Shown in pieces: positions 26,107 through 34,760 of a stretch of 64,000 nt of DNA. Numbering within the stretch: position 1 is the stretch's first letter; each line of letters begins with the position of its first letter. Origin of the DNA: Streptosporangiaceae bacterium (GTDB lineage Bacteria > Actinomycetota > Actinomycetes > Streptosporangiales > Streptosporangiaceae); NCBI GenBank assembly GCA_025964695.1, contig JAOPYK010000309.1, positions 62,001 through 126,000 of the forward strand. Direction: 5' to 3'. Under the pieces are notes generated by a model. The model did no database searches, was not told the DNA's origin, and saw only the letters and a list, made by a program, of their open reading frames with translations. Position numbers and translations under genes: made by a program.

Positions 26107-26856
26107 ATGCAGCCTACTCATCAGCCGCCCACCCGAGTGCTCATCGTGGACGACCACGCCCTGTTCGCGGAGGCTTTGGCGGCGCGGCTGAGCAGGGAGC
26201 CGGATCTGGTGATCCTGCCCGTCGCGGGCGACGTGCGCCGCGCGCTCGCCCTGATCAGGACCGAGCGGCCCACCGTAGTCGTGCTGGATCTGCGGCTGGG
26301 CACGGAGAACGGCCTGGACGTGCTCGACCACGTCAGGGACGGATACCCGGACGTCCGGGTGGTGATCCTCACCGCCACCAGCGGTGTGGACGCCATCGTG
26401 CAGGCGATCCGCCACGGGGCGGTCGGCTGGCTCTCCAAGACCGAGGGGGCGGACCTGGTGGCCCGGGTCGTCCGCAGCGCGGCCCGTCGCGGTGGCTGGA
26501 TACCGCCGGACCTGCTCGGGGAAGTGCTGCGCCGGCTGGCGCCGGAGAACCCTGAGCCGCTCACCGGCTCCCAGCGGCTGGCCGACCTCACTCCGCGCGA
26601 GCGCGAGGTGCTGCAGTGCATGGTCGACGGGCTGAGCCGGGCCGAGATCGCCGGCTGGCTCGGGCTGTCGGCCAACACCGTGCGCACGCACACCCAGAAT
26701 CTGCTCGCCAAGCTGGACATGCATTCGGCGCTTGAGGCCATCACCCTCGCGATGCGCTCTGGCATGCGTCCCTCGGGTTCAGAGGATCACCCGGGTTCCC
26801 GGGGGTCACTGACACTTCCCGTAGATCATCCGCCGTCCGCCGGCCGGGCGCCATAG
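26107..26856 (+). CDS. Orphan NarL/LuxR-type response regulator
   Basis: 249-residue response regulator. The receiver domain has the acidic pair DD15-16, phospho-acceptor Asp61 (VVLDLRLG) and a Lys in WLSKTEG. The C-terminal LuxR HTH reads LTPREREVLQCMVDGLSRAEIAGWLGLSANTVRTHTQNLLAKL in outline, followed by an unusual 35-residue tail. No kinase is adjacent. It precedes the dehydratase/glycosyltransferase pair by 112 nt and probably regulates it (inference). The ATG at 26107 was chosen because the domain begins right after it; longer forms are possible. Confidence 0.87.
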   Translation: MQPTHQPPTRVLIVDDHALFAEALAARLSREPDLVILPVAGDVRRALALIRTERPTVVVLDLRLGTENGLDVLDHVRDGYPDVRVVILTATSGVDAIVQAIRHGAVGWLSKTEGADLVARVVRSAARRGGWIPPDLLGEVLRRLAPENPEPLTGSQRLADLTPREREVLQCMVDGLSRAEIAGWLGLSANTVRTHTQNLLAKLDMHSALEAITLAMRSGMRPSGSEDHPGSRGSLTLPVDHPPSAGRAP

Positions 26857-26913
26857 GACACGCCCGCCCTGCCCATCAAAATGACGTAGCCGTCCATCGT
26901 CTCGTTGGGCGAT

Positions 26914-26940
26914 TTGACGTTGACTTCCCGTTCCTACGCT
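26914..26940 (+). promoter_or_regulatory. Possible promoter for the dehydratase gene
   Basis: TTGACG (26914-26919) and TACGCT (26935-26940) resemble a sigma-70 promoter but with a short 15-nt spacer. It lies 29 nt before the GTG start at 26969. Confidence 0.3.
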
Positions 26941-26968
26941 CTGTCCAACGGCAACCAGGGGGTGGTCC

Positions 26969-28435
26969 GTGCTGAGATTCGTGCGGCGCCGTGGGGCCGA
27001 GACCGATCGGCCCGGCGTCCCCACTCTTATGATCGGGGCGGGCTCGACAGGGCGGGTTCTCGCGCAGGCGCTCCTCGACGACCCGCGGGGAATGCGGCCG
27101 ATCGGTTTCCTCGACGCCGACTCCGACCACGGCCGGGTCTGCGGACTGCCGCTCCTCGGCCGCCCCGAGGAGATCGCCGAAGTCGCGGCGCGCACCGGGG
27201 CGCGGGCCGTGGTGCTGGCCCTCCCCACGATGTCCCGCCAGAGCGTCGCAGAACTGGTCGGCAGAGCGTGGGCGGCGGGTCTGGCGCTGCGCTGGCTGCC
27301 CGCCTGTCCCGAGCACGGACGGCGGGGCGTACGGGTCCAGGACCTACGGGAGATCCGGCTCTCCTGGCTGATCGGCCGGGACGAGGTCAGCGTGGCGGGC
27401 TCCCGGGCCGGGCGCCTGATCGACGGCAGGCGGGTGCTGGTCACCGGGGCGTCCGGCACGGTCGGCGCCGCCCTGTCCCGGGAGATCGCCCGGCTGGGCC
27501 CGGCGGGGCTGTGGCTGGTCGATCAGGACGCCGGGCGACTGGATCTGGTGCAGCGGGAGATTACCGGCTCGCGGCAGGTGGCGGCGGATCTTCGGGACCC
27601 CCAGCGGCTGGCGCGGGTGTTCGATGAGATCCGGCCCGAGCTGGTCTTCCATCTGGCGGGCCGGTCGGAACTTGCGCCGCTGGAGCTTGATCCCTGTGAG
27701 GCCGTCATGACCAATGTGCGGTCCGCCCATCACATGGTCGAGTCGGCGGTGCGGCTCGGGGCGCAGCGGTTCGTCCTGGTCTCCACGGACAAGGCGGCCG
27801 ATCCGGCCTCGGTGTTCGGAGCCACCAAGCGGCTCGCCGAGATGGTGACGCAGACTGCCGCGGGCGGCCCCACATGCTTCGCGACCGTACGACTCGGGAA
27901 CCTGATCGGAACCCCGGGCTCACTGCTGTCGGTGCTCGCGAGCCGGATTCCGCGCAACGAGGCGGTCACGCTCGCGCATCCGGAGGTGGCCCGGCACTTC
28001 ATGACGGTCGAGGAGGCGGCGGGTCTGGTGCTGGAGGCCGCCGCCCTCGCGGAGGAGGCCGAGACGTTCGTCCTGGACATGGGCGGTCCGGTGCCGGTCG
28101 TGGACCTGGTGCACCGGTACGCGGAACAGCTGTGCCTTCCCGAGGTGACCATCCGGTTCAGCGGGCTGGGGCCAGGGGAGAAGCTCGCCGAGAAGGTCTT
28201 CTCCGACGGTGAGCGGCGGGTCCGGACCGCGCATCCCAAGATCTGGGGGACCCGCCCGGAGCCGCTGCCACCCGGTCTCCCGCGGCTGCTCGGCGCGCTG
28301 TACGAGGCGGCCGACCAGGGCGACGACGCCGCGGTGCGCATCCTGCTGCGCCGGCTGCTGCCGGAGTACCACCCGGTACGCCGCCCCGGGCCGACGTTCA
28401 CCTCTTCCGGCAGCACCGATCCAGAGACCCTCTGA
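26969..28435 (+). CDS. CapD-like nucleotide-sugar 4,6-dehydratase/epimerase, soluble form
   Basis: 488-residue polysaccharide-biosynthesis protein. The N-terminal Rossmann domain (IGAGSTGR near residue 22) and a second NAD-binding SDR domain (VTGASGTVG near 157) are followed by STDKAADPASVFGATKR, the CapD/FlaA1 active-site block in which the usual Tyr/Met position is Phe. It lacks the four N-terminal membrane helices of most CapD-type proteins, so it should be cytosolic. Predicted to convert a UDP-HexNAc to a 4-keto-6-deoxy sugar for an exopolysaccharide or glycan. GTG start behind CAGGGGG. The glycosyltransferase gene starts 1 nt after its stop codon. Confidence 0.85.
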   Translation: MLRFVRRRGAETDRPGVPTLMIGAGSTGRVLAQALLDDPRGMRPIGFLDADSDHGRVCGLPLLGRPEEIAEVAARTGARAVVLALPTMSRQSVAELVGRAWAAGLALRWLPACPEHGRRGVRVQDLREIRLSWLIGRDEVSVAGSRAGRLIDGRRVLVTGASGTVGAALSREIARLGPAGLWLVDQDAGRLDLVQREITGSRQVAADLRDPQRLARVFDEIRPELVFHLAGRSELAPLELDPCEAVMTNVRSAHHMVESAVRLGAQRFVLVSTDKAADPASVFGATKRLAEMVTQTAAGGPTCFATVRLGNLIGTPGSLLSVLASRIPRNEAVTLAHPEVARHFMTVEEAAGLVLEAAALAEEAETFVLDMGGPVPVVDLVHRYAEQLCLPEVTIRFSGLGPGEKLAEKVFSDGERRVRTAHPKIWGTRPEPLPPGLPRLLGALYEAADQGDDAAVRILLRRLLPEYHPVRRPGPTFTSSGSTDPETL

Positions 28436-28436
28436 C

Positions 28437-29669
28437 GTGGCTCGCCTGCGGGTCGCCACAGTGATCACTCGTTTCAGCGGTGGTATCGGGACGCTGGCGC
28501 TGACCGGTGCGCTCGCCCTCGACCCCGCCGCCTACGAGGCGACGGTGGTGACCGGTGGAGGACGCCGGGAGGACGTGGTGCTGAAGGGGGCGGGGACCGT
28601 CGCGGGTGCGGACCAAGGGGATCTCACGCCTCGGGCGCTCGCCGCCGGAATGAACGTCATCCGGGTGGCCGGGCTGGTGCCGCAGTGCTCGCCGCGCGGT
28701 GACCTCGCCGCGTTGCGTGCCCTGATCCGGGTGCTGGACGAGGGGAAGTACGACGTCGTCCACACCCACAGTGCCAAGAGCGGGGTCCTCGGCCGGTTCG
28801 CCGCGGCCCGCACGGGGGTTCCCCGGATCGTGCACACCTGGCACGGGCTGCCCTTCCACGAGTCCCAGTCCTGGCCGCGCCGCCAGGCGTACCTCGGTCT
28901 GGAGCGGCTGGCGGCCCGGCACACCGACGCGTTCCTGGCCGTCGGCTCGGAGACCGTGCTCAGAGCGGTGCGGCTGGGGCTGGCCGGGCCGGAGCGGATC
29001 AGGGAGTCCTGGCCGGCGGTAGACGTCACGGCGTTCGAACGGGCGGACGCCACCTGGGCCCAGGCCAGGCGGCGGCTCGATCTGCCGATCGGCGTCAGAG
29101 TGATCGGATCGGTCGGCCGGCTGGTCCCGCGGAAGGGCCCGGATCTTTTCGTGCGGGCGCTGGCCCGGTTGCCGGACGACGTGTTCGGGCTGTGGGTCGG
29201 CGACGGGCCGATGCGGGAGCGGCTCGACCGGCTCACCGCCAAGCTGGGACTGACCGACCGGGTCCGGTGGCTGGGGCACCGCCAGGACGTGGCCGAGGTG
29301 CTGCCCGCCTTCGACGTCATGGCGGTGACCAGCCGCTGGGAGGAGGTTCCGTCGGTGCTCATCGAAGCGGTCGGGGCGGGCATCCCGCTCGTGGCGACCG
29401 CGGTCTCCTCCAACCACGACCTGGTGCTGCCGGGAGAGACCGGCCTGCTGGTGCAGCCCCGGCCCGCCCAACTCGCCGGGGCGATCACCTGGATGCTGGA
29501 CCATCCGGTCGCCTCGCGCGCGATGACGGAGCGGGCCAGGGCCCGGCTCGGCGAGTGGTATTCGCCGAGGTTCCTCGGGGCCGTGCTGGACGACACCTAC
29601 CGAGGATCCTCGCGGCGGCCACTGAACCGGTTACGGAGCCGGCGGCAGGACGCCGAAAAACTTGTTTGA
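28437..29669 (+). CDS. GT4-family glycosyltransferase
   Basis: 410-residue GT-B glycosyltransferase. The N-terminal acceptor domain has GGIGTLALTGAL and VHTHSAKSGVLGRFAAA; the C-terminal donor domain has GSVGRLVPRKGPDLFVRAL and the EX7E-type SRWEEVPSVLIEAVGAGIP segment. It is closest in pattern to capsule or exopolysaccharide transferases that act after a CapD-type dehydratase. The GTG start lies 1 nt after the upstream stop codon, indicating coupled translation. The upstream frame is open but is a shadow of the dehydratase. No flippase, polymerase or initiating transferase is encoded here, so the pair must feed a pathway encoded elsewhere. Confidence 0.88.
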   Translation: MARLRVATVITRFSGGIGTLALTGALALDPAAYEATVVTGGGRREDVVLKGAGTVAGADQGDLTPRALAAGMNVIRVAGLVPQCSPRGDLAALRALIRVLDEGKYDVVHTHSAKSGVLGRFAAARTGVPRIVHTWHGLPFHESQSWPRRQAYLGLERLAARHTDAFLAVGSETVLRAVRLGLAGPERIRESWPAVDVTAFERADATWAQARRRLDLPIGVRVIGSVGRLVPRKGPDLFVRALARLPDDVFGLWVGDGPMRERLDRLTAKLGLTDRVRWLGHRQDVAEVLPAFDVMAVTSRWEEVPSVLIEAVGAGIPLVATAVSSNHDLVLPGETGLLVQPRPAQLAGAITWMLDHPVASRAMTERARARLGEWYSPRFLGAVLDDTYRGSSRRPLNRLRSRRQDAEKLV

Positions 29670-29866
29670 GATGGTTTTACCTTTTAGGGGATTTTGATAA
29701 GTGAATAACTGTAGTACGACGCCCAAAAACAGTCTTCGGTTTACTGGGAACATTGCTATGACCACATCCGGTCACAGCCAAATCTGTTGCTGTTAATTGA
29801 CTGGACACAGGCCTTGCGCGGGGCGAACGTCAAAGCGGGTGCAGTAATACGGACGGGGGTCCTTCC

Positions 29867-30640
29867 ATGATCAACGGGCAGTCTCGGTCAATCCAGGACA
29901 CGCCCGAATACACCGCCACAATCACCGCAGCGGTGGGCGTGGCCGGGCCGGAGCAGACAGGTCGGCCTCCAGGGGGCTGGGGCGAGAAAAACGACCTGAC
30001 ATATCCGCAGGAGCCGGCGCCGGGAGATCCCGCGCTCTGGCGCCAGCGTCTCCGGCACGACATCCGTCATGAGCTCGGCACGATCATCATGCTGGCTTCG
30101 GCGGTAGCGGTGTCCGACGACATCGGGGTGAAGAGCAGAGAACTCATCGAACAATTGCTGGGCGAGACGCGCTGGCTCGACCATCTGCTGCGGCAGCTGG
30201 ACGAGGACGACGACGCGCAGCCGCTGCCAAGCCCGGAGCGGATCCGGGTCGACGAGCTCGCGGCCGAAGTGGTCGCCGGGCTGCGGCTCGCCACCCCTCA
30301 CCGAGTGGGCTTCACCGCCCAGCCGGCCTGGGCTCACATGGACGCGCTGGCGCTGTGGCGGGCGCTGCGCAATGTCCTCGACAACGCCTGCCGGGTGGCC
30401 GGCAGCCGGGTGGACGTCAAGGTCGAACACGAGCAGGGCTGGATCGCGATCCAGGTCGATGACGACGGGCCCGGGTTCGGGTCCGGCTCCGCCGCCAAGA
30501 AGGGAGGCCTGGCCTCACTCGGTCTAGGCATCGTGCACGACCTGATCTCCGGCTACGGCGGCAGCTTGGAGATCAGGCACTGCGAGCTCGGCGGAGCCCG
30601 GGTGCGCATCCTGCTGCCGACGGCGGGCGGCGGCCCGTGA
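29867..30640 (+). CDS. Soluble sensor histidine kinase
   Basis: 257-residue histidine kinase without membrane segments. A 50-residue disordered N-terminus precedes the H-box RHDIRHELGT (probable phospho-acceptor His68); then N-box RNVLDNAC, G1 DDDGPGFG and G2 SLGLGIV. There is no PAS or GAF domain, so the signal must come through a partner or the disordered N-terminus. It overlaps the next gene by 4 nt (GTGA). The upstream 197 nt (29670-29866) are noticeably AT-richer than the surroundings and must carry its promoter; a TGACC-N6-GGTCA inverted repeat is at 29759-29774. Confidence 0.85.
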   Translation: MINGQSRSIQDTPEYTATITAAVGVAGPEQTGRPPGGWGEKNDLTYPQEPAPGDPALWRQRLRHDIRHELGTIIMLASAVAVSDDIGVKSRELIEQLLGETRWLDHLLRQLDEDDDAQPLPSPERIRVDELAAEVVAGLRLATPHRVGFTAQPAWAHMDALALWRALRNVLDNACRVAGSRVDVKVEHEQGWIAIQVDDDGPGFGSGSAAKKGGLASLGLGIVHDLISGYGGSLEIRHCELGGARVRILLPTAGGGP

Positions 30641-31287
30641 AGGTGATCGTCTGTGACGACCACGCGGTCTTCGCGGACTCGCTGGCGCTGGTTCTCGCCG
30701 ATGCGGGTCACAGCGTCGTCGGGGTGGCCTACAGCCCCGACGACGCGCTGTCCGCCTTACGCACCACCACGGTCGACGTCTGCCTGATCGATCTGCATTT
30801 TCCCGGCGAGAGCGTCATCGAACGGTTGCCCGAACTTCGGGCGGCCGCCCCCGACACCCGTTTCGTCATGCTGACGGGTTTCCTGGAGAGGGAGGTGCTG
30901 AACGCCGGTGTCGACGCCGGTGTCCGTGGCTTCGCGCACAAGGGCCAGCAGGCCCGGGAGATCATCGCGCTGCTGAGCCGGGTGCACGAGGGAGAGCTCG
31001 TGGTCGATGACGCCACCGGGCGCGCCGCGCCCACCTCGCCGCGCAACCAGGCACAGCGTGTCGCGCGATTCCTGACTCCGCGCGAACGCGAGGTGCTGAC
31101 CCGGCTGGCCCGGGGGGAGTCCACGGCGGCGCTGGCCAAGGCGATGGGGGTCACCAGGAGCACGGCCCGCAGCCATGTCCAGAGCGTGCTCACCAAGCTC
31201 GGTGTGCACTCCCAGCGGGAGGCCGTCATCGAGGCCGCCCGCAGCGGTCTGGTCAGTGTCGAGACAGGAGAGTGGCTCGTCCGCTGA
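30637..31287 (+). CDS. NarL/LuxR-type response regulator
   Basis: 216-residue response regulator paired with the kinase upstream (4-nt overlap). Receiver: acidic pair DD7-8, phospho-acceptor Asp52 (CLIDLHFPG), Lys in FAHKGQ. LuxR HTH: LTPREREVLTRLARGES...STARSHVQSVLTKLGVHS. Note that the kinase has a HisKA-like H-box, whereas NarL-type regulators more often pair with HisKA_3 kinases. The likely target is the neighbouring polysaccharide pair or its own operon (inference). GTG start. Confidence 0.9.
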   Translation: MKVIVCDDHAVFADSLALVLADAGHSVVGVAYSPDDALSALRTTTVDVCLIDLHFPGESVIERLPELRAAAPDTRFVMLTGFLEREVLNAGVDAGVRGFAHKGQQAREIIALLSRVHEGELVVDDATGRAAPTSPRNQAQRVARFLTPREREVLTRLARGESTAALAKAMGVTRSTARSHVQSVLTKLGVHSQREAVIEAARSGLVSVETGEWLVR

Positions 31288-31293
31288 CGACCC

Positions 31294-31332
31294 GGACGCC
31301 TGACGGGAAGGGGAGGGCCCCGCCAGGCGTCC
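31294..31332 (+). terminator. Hairpin terminator after the HK/RR operon
   Basis: GGACGCCTG (31294-31302) pairs with CAGGCGTCC (31324-31332), with an inner GGGG/CCCC stem. It begins 7 nt after the response-regulator stop codon. Confidence 0.7.
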
Positions 31333-31660
31333 AGGCCGCCGGCCGTCCTGCTTGCCAGTTGCAGGGCCTGCCAGTTGTACGGCTGGCGAGGCGTCCGGCT
31401 CGCAAGATGTCCGGCCTGGAAAGCCGCGCGGCTTGTCAAGCGCGCGGTTGCTCAGGCGTCCGGGGGGAAGAGCGATCTCGCCCAGGCGTAGTCGGGCTTG
31501 CCGACCGGTGTGTGCCGCACGCCCCGCGCCCCGGGCGCGGCGGCGGCAGCGGGCGGTGGTGGCGGAATCGGCTGTCTCGTAAGGTCTCGAGCCGACGACC
31601 GGCGTAGACCCGACCCCCGTGGGATGCGGGAGGATGGGGCCGGCGACGAAAGGCGACACG
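31333..31660. other. Intergenic region with repeated GGCGTCC and a second hairpin
   Basis: About 330 nt without a credible gene. AGGCGTCC recurs at about 31390 and 31453 after the terminator arm, and GCCAGTTG occurs twice. The 14-bp palindrome AAGCCGCGCGGCTT is at 31421-31434; a strong overlapping hairpin spans 31424-31447 (CCGCGCG(G)CTTG / CAAGCGCGCGG, 1-nt loop). These look like degenerate remnants of terminator duplication. The TetR promoter should lie in the right-hand third. Confidence 0.5.
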
Positions 31661-32278
31661 GTGACGCAGGGCGACGATGTGCAGATCACGGTGACGCGCA
31701 CACTCAGCAAGGAACAGCAGGCCCGCCGGGCGCGGCTGGTCGAGGCGGCCCGGCGGCTCGCCGACGAGGGCGGCTACGCCGCCGTGACCATGCATGATGT
31801 CGCCGACCGGGCGGGCGTGGCGAGGGCCACCGTGTACCGCTATTTCGCCTCCAAGGACCATCTGCTCACCGAGGTGGCGGCCGCCTGGGCCCGGACGGTC
31901 ACCGCGGACATCGTCCTGGCTCCCGGCGGGGAGCCGCCCGGCGACGCGACCCCGGCCCAGCACCTCGCCGACCTGCTCGAGCGCATCGTCGAGGTCGCCG
32001 CGGCCGACCTCACCCTGACCTCGACGATCATCCAGGCGGTCACCTCGCCGGATCCCGCCATCGAGGACGCCCGCACCGAGTTGTTCCTGTTCGTCCGGAC
32101 CCGGCTGGCCGCCGCGATGAGCGACGAACCGCCCGCCCAGGAAGAGGTCGAGATAGTGCTGGGCCATGTGCTGCTGGCCGCTCTCGTCAGCCTCACCGCG
32201 CTGCGCCGTCCCACCGAAGAGGTCGTCGCGATGGTGCGGACCGCCGCCCGCCTCATCCTGGCCGGAGCACTCTCGTAG
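31661..32278 (+). CDS. TetR-family regulator
   Basis: 205-residue TetR-type regulator. The HTH (VTMHDVADRAGVARATVYRYFASK) is at about residues 42-65, and a helical ligand domain follows. GTG 31661 was chosen because GAAAGG lies 7 nt upstream; a GTG at 31619 and an ATG at 31634 are in frame but have poor ribosome sites. It is followed by a strong terminator, so it is probably transcribed alone. No target operator is recognised nearby. Confidence 0.87.
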   Translation: MTQGDDVQITVTRTLSKEQQARRARLVEAARRLADEGGYAAVTMHDVADRAGVARATVYRYFASKDHLLTEVAAAWARTVTADIVLAPGGEPPGDATPAQHLADLLERIVEVAAADLTLTSTIIQAVTSPDPAIEDARTELFLFVRTRLAAAMSDEPPAQEEVEIVLGHVLLAALVSLTALRRPTEEVVAMVRTAARLILAGALS

Positions 32279-32319
32279 GCCGCCCGGCCACGGCTGCGAC
32301 CTCTGAGAAAGGTGAGGCC

Positions 32320-32359
32320 GCCGCCGTCTGTTGTCATTCAGGTGACAAAAGACGGCGGC
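32320..32359 (+). terminator. Strong hairpin terminator after the TetR gene
   Basis: A 17-bp stem with one mismatch (32320-32336 with 32343-32359) and a 6-nt loop. It lies between the TetR and PucR-type genes. Confidence 0.8.
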
Positions 32360-32445
32360 GAATGCTTCTTCGAACCAGCAGAACCATTCGCCGGACACCG
32401 ATAGTTTGCGCCGTAATCAGCCAAGTACTGTCCGGGAGGTGCGGG

Positions 32446-33699
32446 ATGAGTCAGCACGCGTCCCGGAAACCCTGGTACGGCGTCCCCGGCGAGATCGCCG
32501 AGGTGTTCCGCCCGCATCTGGACGGCGTAGCAGACGAGATGATCGGCGAGATCCAGCGGGGCGTACCGGAGTACGCCCGGCCGCTGGACGACGCCTACGT
32601 GCGCATGGTGCGACTGGCGGTGGAGGGGGCCCTTCAGCAGTTCGTCGACCTCATCGACGATCCGATGGCCTCCTGGAAGAACGTCGTCGACGTCTACGGA
32701 GAGGTCGGGCGGCTCGAGGCCCGTGAGGGCCGTAGCCTGGACGCCCTGCAGACCGCACTGCGCCTGGGCGCCCGGGTGGCCTGGCGACGGCTCACCGAGG
32801 AATCCGAGCGCCTCAACGTCTCCCGGCAGTCTCTGGGCATGCTCGCGGAGGCCATCTTCGCCTTCCTCGACGAGATCGCGGCGGCGGCCACCCAGGGCTA
32901 CACCAAGGCCCGCGAGGAGGTGGCCGGCGAGCTGGAACATCGCCGCAGACGCCTGCTGGACATGCTGCTCGCCGAACCGCCCGCCGGCGCCCAGGCCCTC
33001 GCGGATCTGGCCCGGATGGCCCAGTGGCGCGTGCCCCGGAGCGTCGCGGCGGTCGTGCTCTACGAACGGGGGCAGGATCGCTTCTCCCACCCGTCGCTGC
33101 CGCCTGACGTGCTGACCGACATCAACCGGCGGGAGCCCTGCCTGCTGGTGCCAGATCCCGACGGGCCGGGCCGTGGCCAGATGCTGCAGACGGCGCTCCG
33201 GGACTGGGTGGCCGCGGTCGGGCCCACGGTGGCGATCACCGACGCCGGCAAGTCGCTCCGCTGGGCGCGCGAGGCACTGCTACTGGCCCGCCGCGGAGTG
33301 ATCCCCGATCAAGGCCTGATCCGGGCGGCCGACCACATGCCCAGCCTGATCATCTTCAAGGACGAGGAACTGGTCAACGCCGTGGCCGCCAAGCGGCTCG
33401 GGCCGCTGCTGGAGGTACGGCCCCGGCACCGAGAGCGGCTGGCGCACACCCTGCTGGCCTGCCTGCAGAACGGGTTCAACGCGACCGAGGTCGCGGCCCG
33501 GCTGCACGTCCACCCGCAGACCGTGCGGTACCGGCTGCACCAGCTGGAGGAACTGTTCGGTGAGCAGCTGTACGACCCGGACGCACGGCTGGAGTTCGAG
33601 ATCGTCCTGCACGTCTGGATCGCGCTCGCCGGGGAGGCCGCCGAGCCGGAGCCGTCGGCCCAGGTGATCGCGCTGGACGGCTCCCGGCGGAAGGCGTGA
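32446..33699 (+). CDS. PucR/CdaR-family transcriptional regulator
   Basis: 417-residue regulator. Residues 1-170 form a helical N-terminal domain (RPHLDGVADEMIGEI...), the middle is a GGDEF-like degenerate fold (VAAVVLYERGQ...VAITDAGKSLRWAREAL), and the C-terminal PucR-type HTH (LLACLQNGFNATEVAARLHVHPQTVRYRL in outline) is at about 340-375. Members sense purine, sugar or amino-acid metabolites in other bacteria; many actinomycete copies like this one are orphans. Start at ATG 32446 with GGGAGG about 9 nt upstream. It converges with the NERD gene, 22 nt apart. Confidence 0.86.
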   Translation: MSQHASRKPWYGVPGEIAEVFRPHLDGVADEMIGEIQRGVPEYARPLDDAYVRMVRLAVEGALQQFVDLIDDPMASWKNVVDVYGEVGRLEAREGRSLDALQTALRLGARVAWRRLTEESERLNVSRQSLGMLAEAIFAFLDEIAAAATQGYTKAREEVAGELEHRRRRLLDMLLAEPPAGAQALADLARMAQWRVPRSVAAVVLYERGQDRFSHPSLPPDVLTDINRREPCLLVPDPDGPGRGQMLQTALRDWVAAVGPTVAITDAGKSLRWAREALLLARRGVIPDQGLIRAADHMPSLIIFKDEELVNAVAAKRLGPLLEVRPRHRERLAHTLLACLQNGFNATEVAARLHVHPQTVRYRLHQLEELFGEQLYDPDARLEFEIVLHVWIALAGEAAEPEPSAQVIALDGSRRKA

Positions 33700-33721
33700 G
33701 GGGAGTCGCCCCGGCGACCGG

Positions 33722-34504
33722 TCAGCGCACCGCGACGATGTGATCCCTGATGGGAAGCTGGTGAATGGCGGCCTGGGTCACCGCGTCGATCTGTTCCGCG
33801 GTGAGCAGGGCGCCGTCCTTGTCGCCCTGGCCGGCGCCGTGCCGCAGGATCCGGCCGGGAAGCCGGTAGACCCGCAGCAGGGTGATCCCGCTTCCGGTCA
33901 GCCCCCTGCGCGGGAGCCTGCCGCCGTGCGCGATGAGGAGCGGGGAGACCCGGATGTCGGTTTGCAGTTGCCCGGACAGCAGTTCGGCGATCACATCGGA
34001 CATTCTCTGCAGCTGCACCGCCGTTCGTGAGCCCGAATCCTTGCCGATGAACAGTCTCCCGCCATAGACGGCGAACTCCGTCTCCGGGTCCCACGCCTGA
34101 TTGCCGACGACCCATACCCCGGTAGGGCCGATCACCAGATGGTCGGCATTCCCCTGCCCCCGAACCGAGCGGCCGTGCAGCACGCGGTACCCGCGCCATT
34201 CCAGGGTGAAGCGCAGCACCCGGGCGGTGCGCTGCTCGCCGCGCTGGCCCCGGCGCCAGACGCTCAGCGTGGCCCGCCGCCACGAGTGGTAGGCGGCATC
34301 CGCGCCGGCCGCGAGCAGCGCGACGAGCGCTCCCCACGCAGGTGAGAGCAGCTTGCCGGCCAGTACGAGGCAGACTCCGGCGATGATGCCCCGCTGGATG
34401 AGCCGCTGGCGCCGCCCGCGCTCCCACAGCTCCTCATAGATCGCTTGAGGCGACCCGCCGGTGAAAGCCGGGTTATCCCGGAAGTAAAATGACCCGCCGG
34501 ACAT
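33722..34504 (-). CDS. Membrane protein with NERD (nuclease-related) domain
   Basis: 260-residue protein. A short N-terminal cytosolic part is followed by two adjacent hydrophobic segments (about residues 40-75), then a NERD domain: RGQRGEQRTARVL, GYRVLHGRSVRGQGNADHLVIGPTGVWVV. NERD is a PD-(D/E)XK-like fold; the GNADHLVIG Asp and the preceding Glu fit, but the usual downstream Q/E-x-K is replaced by VVGNQAWD, so nuclease activity is uncertain. ATG at 34504 behind GAGGAG. No partner gene is adjacent. Confidence 0.82.
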   Translation of the reverse strand: MSGGSFYFRDNPAFTGGSPQAIYEELWERGRRQRLIQRGIIAGVCLVLAGKLLSPAWGALVALLAAGADAAYHSWRRATLSVWRRGQRGEQRTARVLRFTLEWRGYRVLHGRSVRGQGNADHLVIGPTGVWVVGNQAWDPETEFAVYGGRLFIGKDSGSRTAVQLQRMSDVIAELLSGQLQTDIRVSPLLIAHGGRLPRRGLTGSGITLLRVYRLPGRILRHGAGQGDKDGALLTAEQIDAVTQAAIHQLPIRDHIVAVR

Positions 34505-34760
34505 TCTCGCTCCTCTTGTAGAACGTTCCACATCATTGCCTTGATACCCCGGCCGGGGAACGGTTGCTACAGAGGTTATGCGAATAGGTCGCAATCGTGA
34601 GATCACGCTGAGTCTATTGACGATGCGTGTCGTGATGTGCAGTCAGATTTGTAGTCAATGCAATACGAGAACATTGTATGGTAATGGTCTGTGCAATTTT
34701 CACCGACACTTGATAATGGCCTCGGATCTGGGCCGGAGCGCCGGGCCGGGCCGGGGAGTA
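34505..34760. other. AT-rich intergenic stretch
   Basis: 256 nt between the NERD gene start and the TetR stop. The central part (about 34570-34720) is conspicuously AT-rich for this genome, with runs such as AATGCAATACGAGAACATTG. GAACGTTC (34521-34528) is a palindrome 17 nt upstream of the NERD start. No gene or RNA family is recognised. Confidence 0.5.

Noticed and set aside
33722-34504. A defence nuclease based on the NERD domain
   Set aside because: The catalytic core is incomplete by eye and no defence partner is adjacent, so only the domain is annotated.
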